From JAKLDO01 sp035354435 (GTDB lineage: Bacteria; UBP6; UBA1177): a stretch of DNA of 6,569 bases. Made by a program: the position numbers and the translations under genes. Of the stretch, positions 1-5,248 are shown piece by piece (position 1 is the stretch's first letter; each line of letters opens with the position of its first letter). Under the pieces are notes generated by a model that was given only the letters and a program-made list of their open reading frames with translations, did not search any database and had not been told where the DNA came from. The stretch is from NCBI GenBank assembly GCA_035354435.1, contig DAOQAY010000152.1:1-6569 (forward strand). The letters run 5' to 3'.

Positions 1-15
1 ATGAACTTTAAATGA
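1..15 (+). CDS. possible last codons of an upstream gene
   Basis: Frame 1 is open from the first base and ends at TGA 13-15. The other two forward frames have stops at 2-4 and 9-11. If a gene enters from the left, it must therefore end at this TGA, eight bases before the start of the lipoprotein gene. That spacing would suit the tight operon seen downstream. Four codons give no clue to the product, and the stretch could equally be non-coding leader. Confidence 0.25.
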   Translation: MNFK

Positions 16-17
16 GG
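13..17 (+). promoter_or_regulatory. ribosome binding site of the lipoprotein gene
   Basis: TGAGG lies five bases before ATG 23 and supports that start. Its first three bases double as the only possible stop of an upstream frame. Confidence 0.55.
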
Positions 18-22
18 TTTCT

Positions 23-388
23 ATGATTAAATTTTTCAAAAAATCACTTCTTTGGATCGCCAGTGGAACAGTTTCTGTAATTTTGACAGCATGTTACGGT
101 GTCGGATCAATGGCGGAATGTTTCAGCAAAAAGATCACAGTCATTGATTCTGAAGGCAATCCGATAAAAGGGATTGAAGTAAGAGTCTATGATGACCTTA
201 GCGACATGGATGATGTTTATACAGATGAATCAGGAAAAGCTGAAATAAATTTTTGTACCCATTACAATGAAATTGGAGCTGAAGTTATGGATATAGATGG
301 AACTGATAACGGGGAATTCGAAGATAAAATGGTTGTTTTTTCAACCAATGATAATCCAGAAACTGTGGAACTGGAATCTGTTGAATGA
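23..388 (+). CDS. radical SAM-associated putative lipoprotein
   Basis: This 121-residue protein begins with a basic n-region (KFFKK), a hydrophobic stretch and the lipobox LTAC. Lipid attachment at Cys24 and export to the envelope are therefore predicted. The mature part opens with CYG. Residues 38-56 (VIDSEGNPIKGIEVRVY) read like the first strands of a carboxypeptidase-regulatory or Ig-like beta sandwich, followed by TDESGKAEI at 67-75 and a DIDGTDNGEF motif at 90-99. This pattern matches what I remember of the small lipoproteins paired with a dedicated radical SAM enzyme in Bacteroidota (TIGR04134-type, recalled and not searched). Besides Cys24 there are Cys33 and Cys78. The stop overlaps the start of the radical SAM gene, so the two are probably translationally coupled. 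It may be the enzyme's substrate, but no modification has been shown and the function is unknown. Confidence 0.85.
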   Translation: MIKFFKKSLLWIASGTVSVILTACYGVGSMAECFSKKITVIDSEGNPIKGIEVRVYDDLSDMDDVYTDESGKAEINFCTHYNEIGAEVMDIDGTDNGEFEDKMVVFSTNDNPETVELESVE

Positions 389-1443
389 TCCTAAGAATCA
401 GGGAAAAGGCGTGGGATCTGTACCGGAATATTGAACAGCATGAGCACAATCTGCAATATCTTTTTCTTGAGATCACAAAAAAATGCAACTTGAGCTGTCT
501 TCACTGCGGTTCGGACTGCAAAGCTGAAAATTCTGCGGCGGAGCTTACAACTGAAAGCTGGCTGAAAATAGTTGATTATGTCAAGGCGCATTTCGGTGAA
601 CAGGTGCTTTTTGTCATTTCTGGCGGGGAACCTCTTGTCCATCCTGATATTTTTAAGATCGGCAGACATATAACAGATATCGGAATGAAGTGGGGAATGG
701 TCACAAACGGAATGCTGCTTGATGATGAGTGTATGAAAAAGCTCGTTGATTCAGGAATATACAGCATAACAATAAGTGTTGACGGTACAGAAAAGAACCA
801 CAATTTTTTGAGGAATCACAAAAGTGCATATAAAAAGGTTGAAGCCGCTTTGAAGCTTATTGGAAATGTTCCGATCCCGATGAAAGATGCGGTGACCTGT
901 GTCTATCCCGCAAATATTGAAGAACTGGATAAAATCGCTGAACTGCTGATAAAAACTAAAATCCCGTCATGGCGGCTTTTCAGGATTTTTCCAAACGGTA
1001 GAGCTGAAAAAAACAAAGAACTTCATCTTTCAAAGGAAAATACGGCAAAAATGCTTGAATGGATTGCACAAAACAGAGCGGAATATAAAAAATCAGGGCT
1101 GACAGTTTCAGCAAGTTGTGAAGGATTTCTCCCTTTTAAACAGGATATTAAAGTCCGGGATTATCCGTTTTTCTGCCGTGCAGGGATAAATATTGCAGGA
1201 ATTCTGAGCGATGGAACAATAACAGGATGTACCAATAATCACTCAGGTTTTGCACAGGGAAATATTTTGAAAGATGATCTTGCGACAGTGTGGGAGCGCA
1301 AATTTGAAGATTTCCGTGAAAGAAAATGGATTGAAAAAACAACCTGTGTTTCATGCAGATATTTGAAAAAATGCAGAGGCGGCTCGATACATCTCTGGAA
1401 AAAAGGTGAGATTTCTCCCCGATTCTGCTATGTTGATGAATAA
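385..1443 (+). CDS. radical SAM/SPASM enzyme of the rSAM/lipoprotein system
   Basis: This 352-residue protein has the radical SAM cluster motif Cys34-x3-Cys38-x2-Cys41 (CNLSCLHC), directly followed by another Cys at 45 (CGSDC), and the SAM-binding SGGEP motif at 79-83. The C-terminal third is a SPASM/twitch region: Cys264-x12-Gly-x4-Cys282, a GNI stretch at 292-294, then Cys321-x2-Cys324-x5-Cys330 and a final Cys348. The usual sixth SPASM cysteine is Ser334 (CRGGS). A further Cys245 sits in SCEGF. SPASM enzymes use auxiliary iron-sulphur clusters and mostly modify peptides or proteins. The architecture and the adjoining lipoprotein fit the TIGR04133-type family (recalled). The ATG at 385 overlaps the upstream TGA as ATGA, which supports this start. 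The enzyme should be cytosolic, so any modification of the lipoprotein would happen before export. The reaction is unknown. Confidence 0.9.
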   Translation: MILRIREKAWDLYRNIEQHEHNLQYLFLEITKKCNLSCLHCGSDCKAENSAAELTTESWLKIVDYVKAHFGEQVLFVISGGEPLVHPDIFKIGRHITDIGMKWGMVTNGMLLDDECMKKLVDSGIYSITISVDGTEKNHNFLRNHKSAYKKVEAALKLIGNVPIPMKDAVTCVYPANIEELDKIAELLIKTKIPSWRLFRIFPNGRAEKNKELHLSKENTAKMLEWIAQNRAEYKKSGLTVSASCEGFLPFKQDIKVRDYPFFCRAGINIAGILSDGTITGCTNNHSGFAQGNILKDDLATVWERKFEDFRERKWIEKTTCVSCRYLKKCRGGSIHLWKKGEISPRFCYVDE

Positions 1444-1446
1444 TTG

Positions 1447-2358
1447 ATGGGAAAGAAGATGTTGAATTTGCTTAGAAATATTGATTTGAAACTGAGAGCT
1501 TTTTTGAAGCCGTTAATTTTACTGGCAATACTTTCAGGTTTGATTTTCGGTTTTTTCTGGTTTTCTAATTTTACTAAAATTCTTATGGTGAGGGCGTGCT
1601 TTAGTGTTGATAGTATTGATGGGGGTGAAAATAACTGCAATGTCTCTTTTTTAATTTCTGCACTTGAATCAGAAGGAAATTTAATGGCTGAAAAAGGTGT
1701 GAGTTGCGCACTTGGAAGTGGTTCGCTCTGTTACAATTTTGCTGTCGATTTATCGTATGGAGTATATGGTTTTATAGACAATAAAATGGCTTATTCATTT
1801 TACGAAACTGCTTGTGAATCCGGAATGCTGTCCGCATGCGAGATGAAAAACTATCTGACCGGAGATAAAAAGGATCTGGTTCTGCAGGAGAAAATGTGCA
1901 ATATCGAAAATGACATTAACTCATGCGGAATACAGGGAATTTTGTATATGAACGGTTTCAGCGGATTGACGATTGATAATGAGAAAGCTGAGAAATATTT
2001 AAATATTGCCTGTGATCTCGGGAAAGATGATTACTGCTACTTTTTATCGGTTTTTTATGCGAAAAAAGGCGATCTGGACAAGGCAAAAGAAAAATACCAG
2101 AAATGTGAAACAGCTGAACCCAGATCGAAAATCGGTAAAATAAGAGCTCTTTACTTTATAAATGAAAAAGAAAAGGCGAAAGAGCTGATAAAGGCATCTT
2201 TTGATGCAATTTCCGGGGATATTAAAAAAAATCTTCATTATGACGAATTCAAAGAGATGGTCAAAGATCCAGAAATTAAAGAACTTCTTGTATCTGATAT
2301 CAGTAAAAAGATGGAGAAGAACAAAGAGTATGAAAAGAAAGTGAGAAACAGAAAATGA
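1447..2358 (+). CDS. membrane-anchored Sel1/Hcp-like cysteine-repeat protein
   Basis: Counted from ATG 1447 this is 303 residues. A basic N-terminus (residues 3-21) precedes one hydrophobic segment at about 22-40, so a signal anchor with the rest outside the cytoplasm is likely. The remainder contains cysteine pairs in helical-repeat context: 87/95, 123/131 and 189/197 with seven residues between, 151/160 with eight, and 51/64 more loosely, plus a lone Cys220. Segments such as ACESGMLSAC and ACDLGKDDYC are typical of Sel1-like/Hcp repeats, where each pair forms a disulfide. A TPR-like helix pair follows at about 199-220. The charged C-terminus (YDEFKEMVKDPEIKELL) resembles the end motif of many TPR proteins. 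These repeats normally bind other proteins; the partner is unknown. TTG 1444 and ATG 1459 are alternative starts. ATG 1459 has a weak GGGA upstream; none has a strong ribosome site. Confidence 0.75.
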   Translation: MGKKMLNLLRNIDLKLRAFLKPLILLAILSGLIFGFFWFSNFTKILMVRACFSVDSIDGGENNCNVSFLISALESEGNLMAEKGVSCALGSGSLCYNFAVDLSYGVYGFIDNKMAYSFYETACESGMLSACEMKNYLTGDKKDLVLQEKMCNIENDINSCGIQGILYMNGFSGLTIDNEKAEKYLNIACDLGKDDYCYFLSVFYAKKGDLDKAKEKYQKCETAEPRSKIGKIRALYFINEKEKAKELIKASFDAISGDIKKNLHYDEFKEMVKDPEIKELLVSDISKKMEKNKEYEKKVRNRK

Positions 2359-3287
2359 TGAAAGAGCGCATGAAAGTCGTTATATCGATTCTCTTGAAAG
2401 TTTTTGTCATTGTATTGTTTTTTGCAATATTTGCGGCAGGACTAATCGCATATTTTGTACTTAATATATATATATATAGTGGTGGAAAAATAGAACAGAT
2501 TGAAAGGTTTAAGTGCAATTCTTTAGGATACGAATCTGCCTGTCAGATTTCTGTAGCTTTTAAAGATGTCGCTATTGCAGAAAGGAAATGCTCAGAAGGA
2601 AAAACACAGTATTGCAGAATACTCCGCTATATTTCAAAAAAAGAAGATACTGAGAAATTTTTAAAGCTTGCGTGTGAAAATGGCGACGATGAAGCCTGTT
2701 TTTATTATGGTACAGGAAGGAAAGACGGGCTGCCTTTTTTGAAAAAAGCATGTGAAGGAAATGTTGTGTCGGCATGCTTTGAAACAGGAAAAACAATGAA
2801 AGAAAAAGGAGAAAAGAAATATTATGAGTTCTTTAAAAAAGCGTGTATAAATGGACACTTAACATCATGTGCGATAGCTGGAAAAGAAACGGAAAACAAG
2901 AAAGAACTTGATGAAATAGTCGGGAAAATGCTTTCAGAAAGAAAAGGCGGTGAAAATTTTAGTGAAAATGAAAAAAAGTACGAGGAAGAGAAGCTTATAA
3001 AAATAAATGACACAGAATATAATGTTTATGTTGCCGGAGTTCCATCAGTCCTTTATGAGGCTGCTGCTGTTTTTTCAAAGGCTGGCAATAATGCTGAATC
3101 GTTGTATTTCCTGAAAAAAGCAGTTAATAATCAAAGGACAGATGTTTACAAAGTGATAGACGATCCTGATTTTGACAAAATTCGCAATGATCCTAAATAT
3201 ATAAAGATTGAGAAAGAGACTTTGGAAAATATAGAGAAAGATCTTCAAAAAACGATGAGTATTTTAAGATCGGTTAAAACTTTTTAG
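2355..3287 (+). CDS. second membrane-anchored Sel1/Hcp-like cysteine-repeat protein
   Basis: This 310-residue protein has the same plan as its upstream neighbour. It has a short basic start (MMKERMK), a hydrophobic segment at about 8-36 and a presumably periplasmic body. All ten cysteines up to residue 172 fall into five pairs: 54/63 (eight residues between), then 79/87, 107/115, 133/141 and 164/172 (seven between). Examples are CENGDDEAC and CINGHLTSC. A Glu/Lys-rich, probably flexible stretch at about 180-217 leads to a TPR-like helix pair (about 229-260). The tail DDPDFDKIRNDPKYI at 269-283 is an end motif I know from many bacterial TPR proteins. The ATG at 2355 overlaps the upstream TGA as ATGA. 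ATG 2358 and ATG 2370 are alternatives. Shared design and adjacency suggest an old duplication or paired partners. The role is probably protein binding at the membrane; the target is unknown. Confidence 0.75.
   Translation: MMKERMKVVISILLKVFVIVLFFAIFAAGLIAYFVLNIYIYSGGKIEQIERFKCNSLGYESACQISVAFKDVAIAERKCSEGKTQYCRILRYISKKEDTEKFLKLACENGDDEACFYYGTGRKDGLPFLKKACEGNVVSACFETGKTMKEKGEKKYYEFFKKACINGHLTSCAIAGKETENKKELDEIVGKMLSERKGGENFSENEKKYEEEKLIKINDTEYNVYVAGVPSVLYEAAAVFSKAGNNAESLYFLKKAVNNQRTDVYKVIDDPDFDKIRNDPKYIKIEKETLENIEKDLQKTMSILRSVKTF
2465..2478 (+). repeat. (TA)7 dinucleotide tract inside a coding region
   Basis: Seven TA units lie within codons 37-42 (NIYIYS), just after the membrane segment of the second cysteine-repeat protein. 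A change by one unit would shift the frame and remove the whole extracytoplasmic part. Seven units are short for a proven phase-variable tract, so this is only noted. Confidence 0.7.
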
Positions 3288-3291
3288 GGAG
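3286..3291 (+). promoter_or_regulatory. ribosome binding site of the NTF2-like lipoprotein gene
   Basis: AGGGAG is placed seven bases before ATG 3299 and overlaps the TAG stop of the preceding gene. It is one of the two strongest Shine-Dalgarno sequences in the window and fixes this start. Confidence 0.7.
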
Positions 3292-3298
3292 ATGAGTT

Positions 3299-3757
3299 AT
3301 GTCAAGACTATTTACTATCATTATTTCAGTGTTGTTCCTTGTTTTTTCCGCTTCATGTCAATCGACTAAGGAAAAAGAAAAGGGGGCGATAGAAGCGCTT
3401 ATAAAAACAAATGCGGAATCTTTTGAAAAAGAAAATCTTGATGGTTATATCGCAACACTTGATCCTGAATCTCCCGAACTTGAAAATACGAGGGCGATGA
3501 TGGGTGAACTTTTTAAAAAATATGATCTTAAGATCAAGATCGAAAATGTCAGAATACTCAAGGTCGGTGAAGATAAAGCTGATGTCGAAGTTGTTCAGGT
3601 GACTGAGAAAGTTACCGGCGGAGATTTCAGGAACAACAGNNNNNNNNNNNNNNNNNNNNNNNNNNNNNNNNNNNNNNNNNNNNNNNNNNNNNNNNNNNNN
3701 NNNNNNNNNNNNNNNNNNNNNNNNNNNNNNNNNNNNNNNAGTTTTGAATACAAATAA
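3299..3757 (+). CDS. NTF2-like putative lipoprotein, interrupted by an assembly gap
   Basis: Only 3299-3639 (113 codons) is actual sequence. A hydrophobic leader (residues 4-16) ends in FSASC, giving a probable lipoprotein signal peptide with Cys20; Ser at -3 is a slightly relaxed lipobox. The mature part starts with an amphipathic helix (about 29-54, IEALIKTNAESFEKENLDGY) and continues into strands KIKIENVRILKVGEDKADVEVVQ. This is the alpha-then-beta order of small SnoaL/NTF2-like domains. Such domains bind ligands or act as scaffolds; no catalytic residue can be named. After the 100 Ns the same frame reads SFEYK and stops at 3757. This tail and the total of about 152 residues suit the family, so the gap may be close to its true size. 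If the gap length is arbitrary, the true end is unknown. An eleven-base spacer separates it from the preceding gene. Confidence 0.65.
   Translation: MSRLFTIIISVLFLVFSASCQSTKEKEKGAIEALIKTNAESFEKENLDGYIATLDPESPELENTRAMMGELFKKYDLKIKIENVRILKVGEDKADVEVVQVTEKVTGGDFRNNXXXXXXXXXXXXXXXXXXXXXXXXXXXXXXXXXXSFEYK
3640..3739. other. assembly gap of exactly 100 Ns
   Basis: The run is exactly 100 Ns, a common placeholder in scaffolds. It covers the end of the lipoprotein gene and possibly the ribosome site or true start of the kinase gene. More sequence, even another small gene, could be hidden here. Confidence 0.98.
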
Positions 3758-5246
3758 CAGTTTCGAGGTCGAAGAAAAATATATCGGTGTTGTAATAAAT
3801 CAGAGATATAAAATACTTAAAAGAATTGGTATCGGAGGGATGGGTAATGTCTATCTTGCCGAACATGAGATTCTGCATAAAAAAGTTGCCATAAAGATTC
3901 TTCATTTTGAACAGAGTAAAAGAAAGGACACGCTCGAAAGGTTCAAGCGGGAAGCTATTGCGGCATCGAATATGGGGCAGGCCAACATTGTTGATGTTAC
4001 TGATTTTGGATACACTGATGAAGGCAATGCATATTTTGTCATGGAGTTTGTTGAAGGCAGTTCACTCGCTGAAATTATCAAAAATCAGAAAGTTCTACCG
4101 CTTGAATTTGCTGTATCGGTGGCTTCACAGATATCAGTGGCTCTTTATTCAGCTCACGGAAAAGGGATAATTCACAGAGATTTGAAGCCGGAGAACATAC
4201 TTATAACCGAAAAAGATGGCATTTATCCGTTTGTGAAGATAGTCGATTTCGGTATCTCCAAAATATTGCACGATGAAGTGAATAATAAGGAGAGACCTAA
4301 AACGCTTACAAAATCGGGTGCTATTTTCGGTACTCCTGAATACATGTCTCCTGAACAGGCCGGCGGAAATAGCGTGGAGCCTTCTTCTGATATCTATTCT
4401 CTGGGTATCATTATTTATGAGATGGTGACAGGTCGTATCCCGTTCAGTGATAATAATTATATGAAAGTTCTTCATAAGCATCAATACGAATTTCCCGATC
4501 TTCCATCTTCAATAAACAACAGCGTTCCAACCGATGTCGATGCGCTGATAATGAAATGCCTCGAAAAGAAGCCTTTTAACCGTTACGGCACGATGCTTCT
4601 TCTTCTGGCAGATCTTAAAAAAGTATATCTTAACCACAATCTTGAAAGAAAGCTTAGTCTGGCGTTCGTTTTCAATTCAGGGACTGTTGCTTCGGAATCA
4701 GGTCAGAATGCTGCTGAACAGGGACTTTCAGGTCAGGATATAATAAGGCTTTTAAATGCCGAATCCGCTGCTGATGTTGAATTCAAGGAAGGTCTGAGGA
4801 CTGGGAAGGTGCTTAAAGTAGCAGTCTTCTTTTTTGTTCTGATAGTCGGAGGATTTCTTATCTATAGCTTTATTAACAAACATAAAAGTCCGGTTGTTGT
4901 CATTAATGAAAAGATCAACAACATGCCGGAAGAAAAAGAAGCACCTGATGTTGAATCACCTGATGAAAAAATAAAAAAGAAAAAAGAAAAGCCGATACAA
5001 TATGTTAAAAAATCGAAAAATATCAACCTGACAGTGAATTCAAATATGAAAGGCGTGAGAGTTTATGATAAAGATACTGGAAAGACAGTTTGTATCGCTC
5101 CGTGTTCAAAAAAACTGCCGAAGCAGGATGGAGGTGTACTTCTTCTCGGTTTTGAATACGACGATTTTTCTATCAAACCGATGGCTATAACTCTTGACAA
5201 AGACATGATTGTCAATTTAAACCTGAAAACTTCCGGAGGCGAATAG
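3744..5246 (+). CDS. transmembrane Ser/Thr protein kinase with PEGA-like periplasmic tail
   Basis: Residues about 22-293 form a complete Hanks-type kinase domain: glycine loop GIGGMGNV (29-36), Lys51, Glu70, catalytic loop HRDLKPEN (144-151), DFG (168-170), GTPEYMSPEQ (196-205) and DIYSLG (216-221). All catalytic residues are present, so it should be active on Ser/Thr in the cytoplasm. A linker leads to a single membrane segment at about 359-377 and a Lys/Glu/Pro-rich stretch to about 425. A beta-rich tail (427-500) follows, resembling a PEGA domain and containing Cys450-IAP-Cys454. The tail probably senses or anchors in the periplasm. The first codon used is TTG 3744, four bases after the gap. 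No ATG, GTG or TTG follows in frame before the glycine loop, so the start is here or hidden upstream in the Ns. It probably overlaps the lipoprotein gene's end. Substrates are unknown; the neighbouring envelope proteins are candidates by position only. Confidence 0.92.
   Translation: MNTNNSFEVEEKYIGVVINQRYKILKRIGIGGMGNVYLAEHEILHKKVAIKILHFEQSKRKDTLERFKREAIAASNMGQANIVDVTDFGYTDEGNAYFVMEFVEGSSLAEIIKNQKVLPLEFAVSVASQISVALYSAHGKGIIHRDLKPENILITEKDGIYPFVKIVDFGISKILHDEVNNKERPKTLTKSGAIFGTPEYMSPEQAGGNSVEPSSDIYSLGIIIYEMVTGRIPFSDNNYMKVLHKHQYEFPDLPSSINNSVPTDVDALIMKCLEKKPFNRYGTMLLLLADLKKVYLNHNLERKLSLAFVFNSGTVASESGQNAAEQGLSGQDIIRLLNAESAADVEFKEGLRTGKVLKVAVFFFVLIVGGFLIYSFINKHKSPVVVINEKINNMPEEKEAPDVESPDEKIKKKKEKPIQYVKKSKNINLTVNSNMKGVRVYDKDTGKTVCIAPCSKKLPKQDGGVLLLGFEYDDFSIKPMAITLDKDMIVNLNLKTSGGE
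5235..5239 (+). promoter_or_regulatory. ribosome binding site deciding the GTG start of the PhoH-like gene
   Basis: GGAGG lies nine bases before GTG 5249, inside the last codons of the kinase gene. It supports the non-ATG start; the PIN core begins six residues later. Confidence 0.75.
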
Positions 5247-5248
5247 TG

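Noticed and set aside
391..803. two minus-strand open frames opposite the radical SAM gene
   Set aside because: They are antisense to strongly conserved radical SAM motifs, and the Phe/Ser/Cys-rich translations have no family features.
2455..2485. AT-rich stretch as an internal promoter
   Set aside because: It lies deep inside a coding region, no convincing -35/-10 pair could be placed, and the nearest downstream gene is over 800 bases away.
3275..3300. possible terminator between the second repeat protein and the NTF2-like lipoprotein
   Set aside because: There is a short T run (3281-3285) but no preceding GC stem. The 11-base spacer holds a good ribosome site instead.
3907..4170. 87-codon plus-strand open frame inside the kinase gene
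   Set aside because: It is an alternative frame of the kinase N-lobe and has no domain of its own.
4149..4484. 111-codon minus-strand open frame inside the kinase gene
   Set aside because: It is entirely antisense to the kinase catalytic core, with a low-complexity His/Arg/Ile translation and no motif.
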